A stretch of DNA of 64,000 nucleotides from Candidatus Thiodiazotropha sp. (ex Codakia rugifera) (GTDB taxonomy: Bacteria > Pseudomonadota > Gammaproteobacteria > Chromatiales > Chromatiaceae), in assembly GCA_025656675.1 (NCBI GenBank), contig JAHXHN010000001.1:1069615-1133614 (forward strand). Reading direction: 5' to 3'. The notes under the pieces were generated by a model. It worked only from the letters and a program-made list of their open reading frames with translations. It ran no database searches and was not told the DNA's origin. Of this stretch, positions 1-11,203 are shown piece after piece (the first letter of the stretch is position 1; every line of letters begins with the position of its first letter). The position numbers and the translations under genes were made by a program.

Positions 1-2
1 GT

Positions 3-392
3 CTGCATCTGGCAGAACATCCGCAGCATGCGCTAACTCACCTGGATATAGACCTTTTTCATACGGTGGCACAGGTCAAGATCTCACCCAATGTCAGTTT
101 CGGTTTTTCGCCGGGTGAGAGCGATATCGTTCTAGCCCCTGACATCGACCATTTGAATTTCAGAGAGCTGCCCCCCGGGACTCCGTTTGGCAGGATTAAC
201 GGCACGGGACTGGATGTCCTGGATGTCAGAGACGAGCAGGGTCAGGAAGTGGCAAGAGACTATTTTACCATCGAAGAGGGGCAGCTTTGCCTTCATCGTT
301 CAGTCATGCCCTCCATGTTGACCAAGGACCTGGATGTCATACACCAGGATTGTCTTTGCTATTTAATGGAACGTTATGAGTCGCACCTTTAA
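3..392 (+). CDS. C-terminal part of an unidentified protein (cut by window edge)
   Basis: The reading frame is open from base 3 to the TAA at 390-392, so this is the 3' end of a gene that begins before the window; the GTG at 66 is probably internal. About 130 residues are visible. They are acidic, with a PPGTPFGRING segment followed by a region ending in CYLMERYESHL. The segment around DHLNFRELPPGTPFG weakly recalls the C-terminal domain of aspartoacylase/AstE-type proteins, but that is too faint to name it. It is convergent with lipA, with only 13 bp between the two stops. Confidence 0.55.
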   Translation: MHLAEHPQHALTHLDIDLFHTVAQVKISPNVSFGFSPGESDIVLAPDIDHLNFRELPPGTPFGRINGTGLDVLDVRDEQGQEVARDYFTIEEGQLCLHRSVMPSMLTKDLDVIHQDCLCYLMERYESHL

Positions 393-405
393 ACGGTATT
401 AGGTC

Positions 406-1377
406 TCATCGCAACAGTGGGTTGGCCTGAAGGTCGGCATGGTAGGAGGAACGGACCATCGGGCCACTGGCAACGCTGGAAAAGCCCATCTCTTCAGCTA
501 TTGTTCCGAGTTGTTCGAACTCTTCTGGAGTAACGAAACGGGCCACCGGCAGATGGTCTATGGAGGGTTGCAGGTATTGACCGAGAGTCAGCATCTCGCA
601 ACCCTGTTGACGCAGTGCCTGCAGGACTGATAGAACCTCGTCTTTTTTCTCCCCCAAGCCCAGCATCAGGCCCGATTTTGTGGGCACATCGGGTTGTAAT
701 GTTTTGAATCTTTGTAAAAGTGTCAAAGAACCCTGGTAGTCCGCACCAGGCCGGGCCTTACGATAGAGTCTCGGAACTGTTTCCAGGTTGTGATTAAAGA
801 CATCGGGAGGAAAGTTCGCAAATGCTTCCAGTGCCCGATCCATACGACCCCGGAAGTCGGGCACGAGAATTTCAATCTTGGTTTGTGGTTTTTGCCGGCG
901 TAGAGCGGCGATGCACTGGGCGAAATGGCTGCCTCCCCCATCACGCAGATCATCCCGGTCCACCGAGGTGATGACCACATAATTGAGGCTCATTGCAGCA
1001 ATGGCTTCGGCAAGTTGGAATGGCTCTTTCGGGTCGAGAGGTTGAGGCTTGCCGTGGGCCACATCGCAGAAGGGACATCGACGGGTGCAGATATCCCCCA
1101 TGATCATAAAAGTTGCGGTCCCCTGGTGGAAGCACTCACCCAGGTTGGGACAGGCTGCCTCTTCACAAACAGAGCTCAATCCTTTTTCTCGCAGGATACG
1201 GCGGATGCGACTGACTTCCCGGCCAAGTGGTGCTTTGGCACGTATCCACTTCGGTTTACGCAGGGTTGTCTCCTGTTGCTCCACCTTTACCGGAATTCGG
1301 GCCAGCTTTGATTGCCCGCGCTGATGACTTTCGGGTGTGGCGCGGGATGGTGGGAGAATCTCTTTACGGGAACTCAT
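406..1377 (-). CDS. lipA: Lipoyl synthase
   Basis: Radical-SAM enzyme that inserts two sulfurs into protein-bound octanoyl groups to make lipoyl cofactor for pyruvate and 2-oxoglutarate dehydrogenases and the glycine cleavage system. Both cysteine sets of LipA are visible: the auxiliary-cluster set [12 protein letters not shown] and the radical-SAM CxxxCxxC set CTRRCPFC. The length, 323 aa, is normal. The first 40 or so residues are basic and poorly conserved, so the exact start is less certain than the rest. Its start overlaps the end of lipB by 4 nt, so the two are expected to be translationally coupled in one transcript. Confidence 0.97.
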   Translation of the reverse strand: MSSRKEILPPSRATPESHQRGQSKLARIPVKVEQQETTLRKPKWIRAKAPLGREVSRIRRILREKGLSSVCEEAACPNLGECFHQGTATFMIMGDICTRRCPFCDVAHGKPQPLDPKEPFQLAEAIAAMSLNYVVITSVDRDDLRDGGGSHFAQCIAALRRQKPQTKIEILVPDFRGRMDRALEAFANFPPDVFNHNLETVPRLYRKARPGADYQGSLTLLQRFKTLQPDVPTKSGLMLGLGEKKDEVLSVLQALRQQGCEMLTLGQYLQPSIDHLPVARFVTPEEFEQLGTIAEEMGFSSVASGPMVRSSYHADLQANPLLR

Positions 1378-2021
1378 GGGCCTGCTTCTGTATCGATGAA
1401 GGTCAGAGTGTAGCCCAAACTACGGGCTAAGTGGTGGGACAATTCCCGTCCGAGTGTGGGTATATCGGTTGTTACCTTCTGATCTGCCAACTGAGTAACC
1501 TTGAGTCCCGGGTAGCCACAGGGGTTGATTCGCTTGAAGGGATCCAGGTCCATATCCACATTCAGGCTCAGTCCATGAAAACAGCAGCCTCGACGCACCC
1601 GTAGTCCCAGGGAGGCAACCTTGCACGCTTCGATATAGACACCTGGAGCATCCCGGCGGGCAGTTGCAGATATGGCATGCTCAGCCAGAAGGGCGATTAC
1701 AGCCTCCTCAAGATGACTGACCAGCGTACGGATTCCAAGATGCGCGCGGCGTAAATCGAGTAGCAGGTAGGCAATCAGCTGTCCTGGACCATGATAGGTG
1801 ACCTGACCGCCTCGGTCCGTTTTTACGACGGGGATTGTGTCGGGGTCAAGAAGATGTTCAGCTTTTCCAGCCTGCCCCTGAGTGAAGACAGGCGGGTGTT
1901 CGAGCAACCAGAGTTGGTCGGGGCTGGCTGAATCTCGTGCGTCGGTATAGTCCTGCATGGCCTGCCAAGTGGTGGCGTACGGCTGCAGACCCAGTTGTCT
2001 GACCAGAAGTTTGCCGGACAA
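1374..2021 (-). CDS. lipB: Octanoyltransferase LipB
   Basis: Transfers octanoyl from acyl carrier protein to the lipoyl domains, providing the substrate for LipA. The LipB family pattern is present: [14 protein letters not shown], then [23 protein letters not shown], and the later catalytic region with [20 protein letters not shown] and [15 protein letters not shown]. The length of 215 aa is typical. It lies between ybeD (12 bp upstream) and lipA (4-nt overlap), the classic ybeD-lipB-lipA order. Confidence 0.97.
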   Translation of the reverse strand: MSGKLLVRQLGLQPYATTWQAMQDYTDARDSASPDQLWLLEHPPVFTQGQAGKAEHLLDPDTIPVVKTDRGGQVTYHGPGQLIAYLLLDLRRAHLGIRTLVSHLEEAVIALLAEHAISATARRDAPGVYIEACKVASLGLRVRRGCCFHGLSLNVDMDLDPFKRINPCGYPGLKVTQLADQKVTTDIPTLGRELSHHLARSLGYTLTFIDTEAGP

Positions 2022-2033
2022 TGTATAACGTCT

Positions 2034-2303
2034 CTAAAGCGCCATGACCACTTTTTCGTGGGCACTTAGATCGAGATAGATGGCATCAAGCTGATCCTTG
2101 CTTTCCGCACGCAGGTTGATGGTGATGGAGACCCACTTACCCCCTTTGCTGAGTCGACTGTTAACAGCCGTTTCGAGAACCTCCGACGTATGGCGACTGA
2201 CCAGTTCCACAATCATTGCTTCAAATCCGGGTTCAGCCTTACCCATTACCTTGATCGGAAAATCGCAGGGAAATTTCAGCAGTGTCTCTTGTTCTTGGTC
2301 CAT
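2034..2303 (-). CDS. ybeD: YbeD/DUF493 family protein
   Basis: An 89-aa protein of the YbeD (DUF493) family, small ACT-like proteins usually encoded between dacA and lipB. It starts MDQEQETLLKFPCDFPIKVMG and carries the family's central segment with VSRHTSEV. The E. coli homologue has no firmly established function. The location directly upstream of lipB supports the assignment more than any single residue. Confidence 0.93.
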   Translation of the reverse strand: MDQEQETLLKFPCDFPIKVMGKAEPGFEAMIVELVSRHTSEVLETAVNSRLSKGGKWVSITINLRAESKDQLDAIYLDLSAHEKVVMAL

Positions 2304-2349
2304 TTGTGGGCCTCTGAAATCGTCGAGCAGTATAGGGCGCTACGCCAGA

Positions 2350-3501
2350 TCACTCCAGCCAGAGCAGGGCGCTGTCTTTCACCTGTTGCCATATATTGCC
2401 ATTAGCAATGCTCTTGAGAGCAACCAGTGAGGCTTCAGTGATCGACTCACCATTCAATGTAACACTGACATGGCCCAATACCTCGCCCTGTTTGACCGGC
2501 GCCATTATTCTGGGCTCGATCTCCATGCGGGCATCGAGATTTTGATATTGGTGACGAGGGATGGTGATATTCAGATCCTCAGTGAGGCCAAGCGGTAACT
2601 TCTCCCTTTCGCCCTTCCAGATACGGGCACGATTGAGCACTTCGCCTGCACTGTAAAGCTGGTGGGTTTCATAAAACCGGAAGCCGTAATTGAGAAGACT
2701 TTGGCTGGACTGCGCCCTGGACGCTTCACTTTTGGTACCCATGACGACCGAGATAAGGCGCATACTCTCTCTTTGTGCAGAGGCCACCAGACAATATCCG
2801 GCGGCTTCTGTATGGCCGGTCTTCATGCCATCCACACTCTCGTCACGCCACAACAGTTTGTTTCGGTTGTGCTGCTCGATACCATTGAAAACATAGGATT
2901 TGTCACTGTACCAAGGGTAGTACTCAGGGAATTCACCAATGGTGGCAGCAGCTACCTTGGCGATATCAGCGGGTGTGGTGTAATGATCATCGTCGGGAAG
3001 CCCGGTGCTGTTGGTGAAGTGAGTATCTGACATACCGAGACGCCTTGCATGACTATTCATCAACTCAGCAAAGGTGCCTTCGCTACCGGCGATATGCTCT
3101 GCAAGTGCCACGCAAGCGTCATTGCCTGACTGGATGATCATACCTTTAATCAGATCGATCACCTTGATCTTTTTGCCAACCTCAATGAACATCCGCGACC
3201 CGGGTGTTCGCCAGGCCTTCTCGCTGATGAGTACACTCTCCTCTAAATTGATATTGCCCTGTTTCAACTCCCGAAATACGGTGTAGGCAGTCATGATTTT
3301 AGTGAGACTTGCGGGTTCGAGCCGATTCCCTGCACCTTTTTCAGCAAGTACCTTTCCACTATGGAAATCGACCAGGAGATAACCTGTTGCCGCGACTTCC
3401 GGTGGTGCGGGTAAGGGCGTGGCTGCCTGTAAAGAGAACGAAAGGAGAGCACAGAGCCAGATCAGGTTGAATTTAAAAAAGTGTGAGGATAAATGATGCA
3501 T
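2350..3501 (-). CDS. dacA: D-alanyl-D-alanine carboxypeptidase (PBP5/6 type)
   Basis: Low-molecular-weight penicillin-binding protein that trims the terminal D-Ala from peptidoglycan stem peptides in the periplasm. A signal peptide spans about residues 1-26 (cleavage near LQA-AT). The serine-peptidase motifs are all present: SLTK (nucleophile Ser), SGN, and KTG in the segment MKTGHTEAAGYC. After the catalytic domain comes the C-terminal beta domain, and the last 20 or so residues can form the amphipathic membrane anchor. At 383 aa it is the normal length. It follows rlpA in the same direction. Confidence 0.96.
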   Translation of the reverse strand: MHHLSSHFFKFNLIWLCALLSFSLQAATPLPAPPEVAATGYLLVDFHSGKVLAEKGAGNRLEPASLTKIMTAYTVFRELKQGNINLEESVLISEKAWRTPGSRMFIEVGKKIKVIDLIKGMIIQSGNDACVALAEHIAGSEGTFAELMNSHARRLGMSDTHFTNSTGLPDDDHYTTPADIAKVAAATIGEFPEYYPWYSDKSYVFNGIEQHNRNKLLWRDESVDGMKTGHTEAAGYCLVASAQRESMRLISVVMGTKSEASRAQSSQSLLNYGFRFYETHQLYSAGEVLNRARIWKGEREKLPLGLTEDLNITIPRHQYQNLDARMEIEPRIMAPVKQGEVLGHVSVTLNGESITEASLVALKSIANGNIWQQVKDSALLWLE

Positions 3502-3550
3502 GGGTGTCCATTCTGTAGTTATCTTAATGGTGCGCTATTTTATTGATCCG

Positions 3551-4441
3551 CTAGCGGATAACAACATGCGGATCTGGAATGCCAAGCTGATCCAACCGCT
3601 GACTGAGATGGTCTGCCAACTCAACACTGGCAATGGGTCCTACCTGCACCCGATAGACTGGATGTGTCTTGTTATTGTTGTCTTCTATGAGTACTGCGGC
3701 CTGTAATTGTTCCTCGAGTTGTTTCTTCAGACGATGGGCGTTCGTCGAACTGCCAAAAGCACCAACTTGTAAAAAGAGTTCAGGGAGGCTTTTACCTTTT
3801 TTCTGCTTGACCGGTTGGACTTCAGGCGGTGGGGGCGGTCTGTCTGGGTCGAGGCTTACGACCTCAACCAGACCTGTACCCTCTCCGATGATGCCAAGCT
3901 TCCAGGCCGCTGTGTAGGAGAGATCAATCAACCGATTGTCATGGAAAGGACCTCGATCGTTGACCTTCACAACAACGCTGCGGTTATTCTTAAGATTTGT
4001 GACACGGACATAGCTGGGGAGCGGGAGCGTTTTGTGTGCAGCGGTCATTGCATACATGTCGTAGGATTCACCGCTGCTTGTCCGTTGACCGTGAAATTTG
4101 CTGCCGTACCAGGAGGCGATTCCCCGTGAGCTGTAATCCCGATTGTGAGGCAGGGTGTGATAACGTTTTCCGAAAACCACATAACTTTCCGGATTACCGT
4201 ATCGGCTTTTTGCTTCAACCTTCGGCACAGCATCGGGGATTGCATGCATATTGGGTGGGGGTGGATGGTGACGGCTGACACCATCCTGCTTGCCGGGGCG
4301 GCTGCTTTTATCTGTACCAGTACTGCATCCAGCGGTCAGTAGTATGAGCGTTACTGAAAAAATAACGAATACTACCCGCCAGTCCCAGACCCGTCTGCAA
4401 GGCTGTATCTGAATAGGCACAAAATAGCGGGAGGGGTACAT
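3551..4441 (-). CDS. rlpA: Septal-ring lytic transglycosylase RlpA
   Basis: Outer-membrane lipoprotein of the RlpA family, which cleaves glycan strands lacking stem peptides at septa. The N-terminus has a hydrophobic stretch ending in a lipobox (LLTAGC, Cys at about residue 39). The double-psi beta-barrel domain contains GIASWYGSKFHGQRTSSGE and the conserved VKVNDRGPF. A SPOR domain that binds denuded glycan occupies roughly the last 75 residues (from LFLQVGAFGSS). The first 15 or so residues precede the signal helix and a downstream start is possible. Only 3 bp separate it from mltB upstream. Confidence 0.93.
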   Translation of the reverse strand: MYPSRYFVPIQIQPCRRVWDWRVVFVIFSVTLILLTAGCSTGTDKSSRPGKQDGVSRHHPPPPNMHAIPDAVPKVEAKSRYGNPESYVVFGKRYHTLPHNRDYSSRGIASWYGSKFHGQRTSSGESYDMYAMTAAHKTLPLPSYVRVTNLKNNRSVVVKVNDRGPFHDNRLIDLSYTAAWKLGIIGEGTGLVEVVSLDPDRPPPPPEVQPVKQKKGKSLPELFLQVGAFGSSTNAHRLKKQLEEQLQAAVLIEDNNNKTHPVYRVQVGPIASVELADHLSQRLDQLGIPDPHVVIR

Positions 4442-4444
4442 CGG

Positions 4445-5449
4445 TTATTGCACGGCCTCAGTCGATTGTTTGGCCTTCAGGATCTCCTGACTCAGTTGGT
4501 AAACCGCCATGGCGTAGAGGTTGCTGTGGTTATAACGGGTAATGACATAGAAATTATGCAGACCCAGCCAGTATTCATCTTGTTCACCGGCATCCAGTTT
4601 TACCAGGCTGGTCAATGCCTGTGGACTCGGTGATTCAGCATTGACTGGACGGACACCCCGGGCCAACAGTTTTTCAACCTTGATGGTCGGTTTCATGCCC
4701 GCGTCAACGAATGGCTGTAACTCATCCCCTCCTTCAGTAAGCAGGGTGACAGGCTGATTTGGCTTCCAGCCATGTGTTTTGAAATAGCTGGCCACACTGG
4801 CAATGATATCCGCATTACTGTTCCAAAGATCACGTCGGCCATCACCGTCGTGATCCACTGCATATTGGCGATAACTGCTTGAGATAAACTGAGGCTTGCC
4901 CATGGCGCCGGCATAGGAACCCTTGGCACTCTCCAGGTCCACCTTCTCTTCCCGGGCGAGCAGCAGAAACTCCTGCAGTTCTCGGCGAAAGAAATCGGCC
5001 CGTTTCGGATAACCAAAAGCGAGTGTGGTCAGGGAGTCGATGACCCGGTAGCGGCCTGTGTGACGCCCGTAGCGTGTCTCCACACCGATGATGGCGACGA
5101 TAATTTCTGCAGGCACGCCATATTTCTGACTGACAGCCTCCAGCAGGGTCTCGTTCTCCTGCCAGAATTTAACCCCACCTGCGATTCTGTCCGGTTTGAG
5201 GAATATTGGACGATACTCATGCCATGCTTTTGATTCTGCCGGACGGGTAATGGCGGCGATAATATCATCCCTGAACTGAGTGCCGTTTAGCAGGTTTTCA
5301 ACCTGATCAGCCTCAAAGCCATGTTTTTGCTCCATTTCCACGGCAAATTCCCTGAACGCGCTGGTCTGCTTCTGAGTGTACGCACAGGCAGCAGTGGTCA
5401 GTGTGAGGGTGGATAGGAGTACTAATTTAGTCGTTATTCGCATCATCAT
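4445..5449 (-). CDS. mltB: Membrane-bound lytic murein transglycosylase B
   Basis: Periplasmic lytic transglycosylase that cleaves the MurNAc-GlcNAc bond to give anhydro-muropeptides. A signal sequence covers residues 1-22 or so, with a possible but imperfect lipobox (TTAAC). The catalytic region contains IIGVETRYGRHTG, with the catalytic Glu, then GSYAGAMGKPQFISSSY and DGDGRRDLWNSNADIIAS, all typical of the MltB family. The length is 334 aa. Its ATG overlaps the rodA stop by one base, so it belongs to the elongasome operon and is probably translated by reinitiation. Confidence 0.95.
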   Translation of the reverse strand: MMMRITTKLVLLSTLTLTTAACAYTQKQTSAFREFAVEMEQKHGFEADQVENLLNGTQFRDDIIAAITRPAESKAWHEYRPIFLKPDRIAGGVKFWQENETLLEAVSQKYGVPAEIIVAIIGVETRYGRHTGRYRVIDSLTTLAFGYPKRADFFRRELQEFLLLAREEKVDLESAKGSYAGAMGKPQFISSSYRQYAVDHDGDGRRDLWNSNADIIASVASYFKTHGWKPNQPVTLLTEGGDELQPFVDAGMKPTIKVEKLLARGVRPVNAESPSPQALTSLVKLDAGEQDEYWLGLHNFYVITRYNHSNLYAMAVYQLSQEILKAKQSTEAVQ

Positions 5450-6585
5450 TATGTGGGCAGTAGTTTCTTGTGCGTGTGGATAGACATCAGCATACCGAAG
5501 CTTGCCAGAATGGTCACCAAGGATGTTCCTCCGTAGCTGATCAGTGGCAAGGGTACACCGACCACCGGTAACAGTCCTGTGACCATACCGGCGTTGACAA
5601 AAAGATAGACGAAAAAAACCAAAGACAACGATCCGGCAAGGATTCTTCCGAAGGTATCCTGTGCCTGGGTGGCGATATAGAGTCCCCGCAGGATGATAAA
5701 CAGATAGAGACTGAGCAGGGCCAGGATACCCACCAGTCCAAATTCTTCAGAAATCACGGCGAATATGAAATCGGTGTGGCGTTCAGGCAGAAACTCTAAA
5801 TGTGACTGAGTTCCGTTTAACCACCCCTTGCCACTAATACCTCCTGAGCCAATCGCTATCTTCGACTGGATGATATGGTAGCCGGTGCCCAGGGGGTCGC
5901 TTTCAGGATTGAGAAAGGTCAAAACCCGTTGTCGTTGGTATTCATGCATGAAATACCAGGCCACAGGGCCGAGAGCGGCCATGACCAGCCCGATTGAGGT
6001 GATCAGTCGCCAACTGATGCCTGCCAGGAAAAGGGCAAAGGCGCCACCCGTACCTACCAGCAATGCGGTACCTAGGTCAGGTTGTTTTGCGATCAGCAAG
6101 ACGGGGACTAAGGTGAACAGGCCGGCCATTATCAGCCTGGTAGGATTTGGAGGCAGGCGATGATCAGCCAGATACCAGGCGATCAGCATAGGCAGGGTGA
6201 GCTTAAACATCTCTGAGGGTTGAAAACGTAAAAAGCCGAGGTCGAGCCAGCGTTGGGCACCCTTGCCCGTTTCTCCAAACAGAATCACAGACAGCAACAT
6301 GACGATACCGACACTGTAGAGCAGGGGAGACCAGCGGCGGATATTGGCTGGGTGGATTTGAGCCAGTGCGAAAAGGGCAACAAATCCAAAGCCCAGCCTA
6401 ATCAGTTGCTTTTGTAACAGTACCATTTCCCTGTCACCCGCACTGTAGAGGATCGATAGACCAATCCCTGATAACAGCACTAAACTGGTCAACAGGGGAA
6501 GATCGATGTGCAGCCAGGCCAGCAGTCCGCTGGCCTGGGCTGGTTGCGACTCGTGAAAAGTAAGCTGGGCTTTAGCCCGCATCAC
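5449..6585 (-). CDS. rodA: Peptidoglycan glycosyltransferase RodA (SEDS family)
   Basis: Polytopic SEDS-family glycosyltransferase that polymerises lipid II during cell elongation together with PBP2. About ten transmembrane helices are visible. The family signature near the C-terminus, VVGVPLPLISYGGTS, is intact, and RLWL-type loops (QRWLDLGFLRFQPSEMFKL) match RodA/FtsW. The length is 378 aa. The start overlaps the end of mrdA by 14 nt; the second Met (6582) is an equally good start. It pairs functionally with the PBP2 encoded just upstream. Confidence 0.96.
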   Translation of the reverse strand: MMRAKAQLTFHESQPAQASGLLAWLHIDLPLLTSLVLLSGIGLSILYSAGDREMVLLQKQLIRLGFGFVALFALAQIHPANIRRWSPLLYSVGIVMLLSVILFGETGKGAQRWLDLGFLRFQPSEMFKLTLPMLIAWYLADHRLPPNPTRLIMAGLFTLVPVLLIAKQPDLGTALLVGTGGAFALFLAGISWRLITSIGLVMAALGPVAWYFMHEYQRQRVLTFLNPESDPLGTGYHIIQSKIAIGSGGISGKGWLNGTQSHLEFLPERHTDFIFAVISEEFGLVGILALLSLYLFIILRGLYIATQAQDTFGRILAGSLSLVFFVYLFVNAGMVTGLLPVVGVPLPLISYGGTSLVTILASFGMLMSIHTHKKLLPT

Positions 6586-8434
6586 TCACCACCATTCGAC
6601 TGGTGCCTGACAGATAGCGATCCATGACCTTGCGTGCGATAGGTGCGGCAACAGAACCACCATGACCACCATTCTCTACAATGACAGCGATGGCGATGCG
6701 TGGGTTTTCAATGGGTGCAAAGGCGATGAACAGTGCATGATCCCGCTTGCGTTTGGATATCAGCTCTTCGTCATACTCCTCATCCTGTTTAACGCTAAAG
6801 ACCTGTGCAGTACCCGTTTTGCCGGCAATGCGGTAGTCGTTGCTCCGGATCGAGCGGGCAGTACCACGGGTTCCTTCGACAACCAGCGACATCGCATCGA
6901 TGATCTGGCTCCAGTGATCAGTATTGAGTGGTTGTAGTTCATCGATAATCATTGGGCTCTCTCGCATAGTGCCATCCGACTGTTCAATGGTTGCGACCAC
7001 CCGTGGACGGATGCGATGTCCCTGATTCGCCAGGGTGGCTGTGGCTGAGGCAAGCTGCAGGGGAGTCGCCAGAAAATAGCCTTGGCCGATTCCGACAATC
7101 AAGGTTTCACCTGGATACCAAGGTTCACGCCGTTTTTGCTGTTTCCAGTGACGACTTGGCATCAGGCCAGACAGTTCGCCGTCCAGATCGACCCGGGTGG
7201 GCTGTCCGAAACCAAAACCTGAAAGAAACTCATACAGTCTGTCAATCCCGAGGGTACGTGCCAATTCATAATAGTAGACATCACAAGACTCTACGATTGC
7301 GCGTTGCAGATCGACCTTGCCATGCCCCCATTTTTTCCAGTCCCTGTATTTGTGCTCTTTACCCGGTAACTGATAATAGCCTGGGCAGTAGGTCTCTTGA
7401 TGGTAACCGACCACATCGTACTCGAGACCGGCCAGACCAATGAAGGGCTTGACCGTTGAGCCGGGTGGGTATTGGCCACGAATGGCGCGATTGAAGAGGG
7501 GATTGTCCAAGGAGTTTTCCAATGCTTCATAGGCCTTGGTACTGATACCCTCAACAAAGAGGTTGGGATCATAACCTGGCTTACTGACCAGGGTCAGTAT
7601 GCCACCGGTCTGGATGTCGATAGCGGCCACAGCACCGTTATATTCACCAAGGGCCTCGAGTGCTGTGGATTGTAAATCCATGTCCAGAAACAGATGCAGG
7701 TTTTCACCTGGTTGCGGTGGCTGGTTTTCGAGCACCCGCAGTACCCTGCCTTTGGCATTGACCTCCACCTGTTGTAGTCCGACTTCGCCATGTAGCAGGC
7801 TCTCGTAGCTCTTCTCTACCCCGTTTTTACCGATGAAACTGGTGCCACTGTAGTTGGAAGTGTCGATAACCTGAAGTTCCTGCTCATTAATGCGACCGAC
7901 ATAACCGAGCAGATGGGCGGTCTTCATATGTTGTGGATAATCGCGTAGCAGGGCTGCCTTGACATCAACGCCGGGAAAACGGTGTCGATTGACAGCGATT
8001 CTGGCAACTTCTTCATCTTTTAAACGAACCCGAATCGGAATACTGTCGAATCGACGACGCTGTTTCCTGAGTCGATGAAAACGACTGATGTCATCTTCGC
8101 TGATGGCGATGATTTCACTCAATTGCTGAATAGTGCTATCCAGGTTAGTGATCTTCTCCGGGATGATCTCCAAGCTGTATGCCGGTAGGTTTTGAGCCAG
8201 TATGGCCCCGTGCCTGTCATAGATCAGACCCCGGGTCGGAGGTAGGGGCTCCAGTTTTACCCGGTTGTCTTGAGACAGGGTGGTGAAGTGATCGTGGTTT
8301 TCCACCTGCAGGTAGAACAGACGTCCAATCAGTGCGGCCAGAATCAGAATGACCAGGGTGCCCGAGACAATGACCCGTCCCAGAAAAAGCTGGCTCTCAT
8401 GCAGATAGTCCTTGATCGAGGATTGAGGCACCAA
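6572..8434 (-). CDS. mrdA: Penicillin-binding protein 2 (transpeptidase)
   Basis: Class B penicillin-binding protein that cross-links peptidoglycan during elongation. One N-terminal transmembrane helix (about residues 20-42) is followed by the PBP dimerisation domain and the transpeptidase domain. The catalytic motifs are PGSTVKPF (nucleophile Ser in SxxK), SCD as the SxN equivalent, and AGKTGTAQV as the KTG motif. At 620 aa it is typical for PBP2. It lies between mreD (10 bp upstream) and rodA (14-nt overlap), the standard mreBCD-mrdA-rodA arrangement. Confidence 0.97.
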   Translation of the reverse strand: MVPQSSIKDYLHESQLFLGRVIVSGTLVILILAALIGRLFYLQVENHDHFTTLSQDNRVKLEPLPPTRGLIYDRHGAILAQNLPAYSLEIIPEKITNLDSTIQQLSEIIAISEDDISRFHRLRKQRRRFDSIPIRVRLKDEEVARIAVNRHRFPGVDVKAALLRDYPQHMKTAHLLGYVGRINEQELQVIDTSNYSGTSFIGKNGVEKSYESLLHGEVGLQQVEVNAKGRVLRVLENQPPQPGENLHLFLDMDLQSTALEALGEYNGAVAAIDIQTGGILTLVSKPGYDPNLFVEGISTKAYEALENSLDNPLFNRAIRGQYPPGSTVKPFIGLAGLEYDVVGYHQETYCPGYYQLPGKEHKYRDWKKWGHGKVDLQRAIVESCDVYYYELARTLGIDRLYEFLSGFGFGQPTRVDLDGELSGLMPSRHWKQQKRREPWYPGETLIVGIGQGYFLATPLQLASATATLANQGHRIRPRVVATIEQSDGTMRESPMIIDELQPLNTDHWSQIIDAMSLVVEGTRGTARSIRSNDYRIAGKTGTAQVFSVKQDEEYDEELISKRKRDHALFIAFAPIENPRIAIAVIVENGGHGGSVAAPIARKVMDRYLSGTSRMVVSDAG

Positions 8435-8444
8435 TTTCTCCTGT

Positions 8445-8933
8445 TCAGCTGATATGAAATCGGCGTCTCATATCACGCAGAATGATGTAGATCCAGGGCC
8501 ACAGCAGGGTACCGATCACAGGTGTAACCCAATACCAGAGCGAAGGTGTCGGGTAGCCGGCAGCCCCTGTCGACCATAGTGCCAGGAGACGTTCGACGAG
8601 TAGCAGCACGAAGATGGTGAATACTTGCTGTCGCAACGGCATGACCCGAACCCGAAGATGCAGTTTCAACATAATATAGGCGATCACTGATAATCCCAAG
8701 GCATGCTGACCGAGTAATGTGCCGGTCAGGACATCCAGCAACAGACCGGTTGTCCAGCCAATGCCGACACCGATTCGCTCAGGGATGGCCATACACCAGT
8801 AGATAAGGATCAGCGCTACCCATTGGGGGCGGTAAGCTACTGCCCACTCGGGAAGTGGCATGATGGTGAGGATAAATCCGACCAGTAGGGTCAGATAGAT
8901 AATGTAACCGCGAGATTGAGGTTGGCTGATCAT
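8445..8933 (-). CDS. mreD: Rod shape-determining protein MreD
   Basis: Small integral membrane protein of the elongasome that binds MreC. Its 162 residues form five or six hydrophobic helices separated by short basic loops, with the typical mid-protein segment LLDVLTGTLLGQHALGLS. The start ATG overlaps the end of mreC by 4 nt, consistent with coupled translation. Confidence 0.93.
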   Translation of the reverse strand: MISQPQSRGYIIYLTLLVGFILTIMPLPEWAVAYRPQWVALILIYWCMAIPERIGVGIGWTTGLLLDVLTGTLLGQHALGLSVIAYIMLKLHLRVRVMPLRQQVFTIFVLLLVERLLALWSTGAAGYPTPSLWYWVTPVIGTLLWPWIYIILRDMRRRFHIS

Positions 8934-9835
8934 TCAATGATCTCCGTCGCGGATTCCGTTGTTACATCAGGTTCAGGATTTTCCTCATCGATCTGAGTAT
9001 CGGGTCGAATGTCTGGGTTGAGTGTCCAGACCAGAAGAACTTCGCGTATACGGTCCAGATGGGCTGTGGTTTGTGCAATCACTGAAGCAAACGGCCGTCC
9101 CGGTTCGCGTCTCACATCAATCACTTCGGCGACCGGGTAGCCGGGTGGAAATCCCCCTCCAAGGCCTGAGGTGATCAGCAGATCGCCCACTTTGATATCT
9201 GCATTATTGGGAAGATGAGGGAGTTCCAGTCGATTAATCAGTCCAGTTCCCAAGGCGATGGTGCGCAGGCCATTACGATTGACCTGTACCGGTAAGGCAT
9301 GAGTGGCATCGGTAATCAGCAACACACTGGCAGTAAATGGATTGATATGGGTAACCTGACCGACAACAGCATTGGCATCAAGGACAGGTTGTCCTTCGAA
9401 TAATCCTGACGTCTCGCCCTTACTGATCAACACTTGTTGGCGAAAGGGATCCTGTTCGACGGCGATGAGTTCTGCAATCAATACCCGGTCACCGACTTTG
9501 AACGAGGAGTCGAGCAAGCCGCGTAGACGCATATTTTCTGCTTCCAGGGCCTCGAACTTTTGAAGCCGTGCCCGCAATTGCAGATTTTCATCATGGAGTT
9601 TGTCACGTTCAGACTCCAATTCACCACGACTGGTGATGGCCTGACTGGCCGATTCGCTCAACAACAGAGGTAGTCCGGCGAGGTACTGTACCGGATAGAG
9701 GAGGACTGAGAGGCCTGAACGCAGCGACTCCAGGTGGTTGTGGCGGTGGTCCAACACCATTACCGTGATTGAAAGGAGCATAGCCACCACCAGTCTGGTG
9801 GTGATCGACGGTCCCTGTGTGAAGATGAGTTTAAT
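8930..9835 (-). CDS. mreC: Rod shape-determining protein MreC, probable ATT start
   Basis: Periplasmic scaffold of the elongasome: one N-terminal transmembrane segment, a coiled coil (about residues 75-115) and two beta domains containing the GLGGGFPPGYPVAEV segment. The first conventional start codon (GTG at 9790) would cut into the conserved N-terminus. Reading upstream in frame gives KLIFTQGPSITTRL joined directly to VVAMLLS. This matches the MreC N-terminus (E. coli begins MKPIFSRGPS). The only codon that can give the expected initiator Met is ATT at 9833-9835, because the in-frame stop TGA is at 9842-9844. I therefore place the start at 9835 (301 aa); 9790 is the conservative alternative. 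It begins just after the mreB stop, so reinitiation is likely. Confidence 0.92.
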   Translation of the reverse strand: MKLIFTQGPSITTRLVVAMLLSITVMVLDHRHNHLESLRSGLSVLLYPVQYLAGLPLLLSESASQAITSRGELESERDKLHDENLQLRARLQKFEALEAENMRLRGLLDSSFKVGDRVLIAELIAVEQDPFRQQVLISKGETSGLFEGQPVLDANAVVGQVTHINPFTASVLLITDATHALPVQVNRNGLRTIALGTGLINRLELPHLPNNADIKVGDLLITSGLGGGFPPGYPVAEVIDVRREPGRPFASVIAQTTAHLDRIREVLLVWTLNPDIRPDTQIDEENPEPDVTTESATEIIE

Positions 9836-9837
9836 GG

Positions 9838-11203
<1,366 letters not shown>
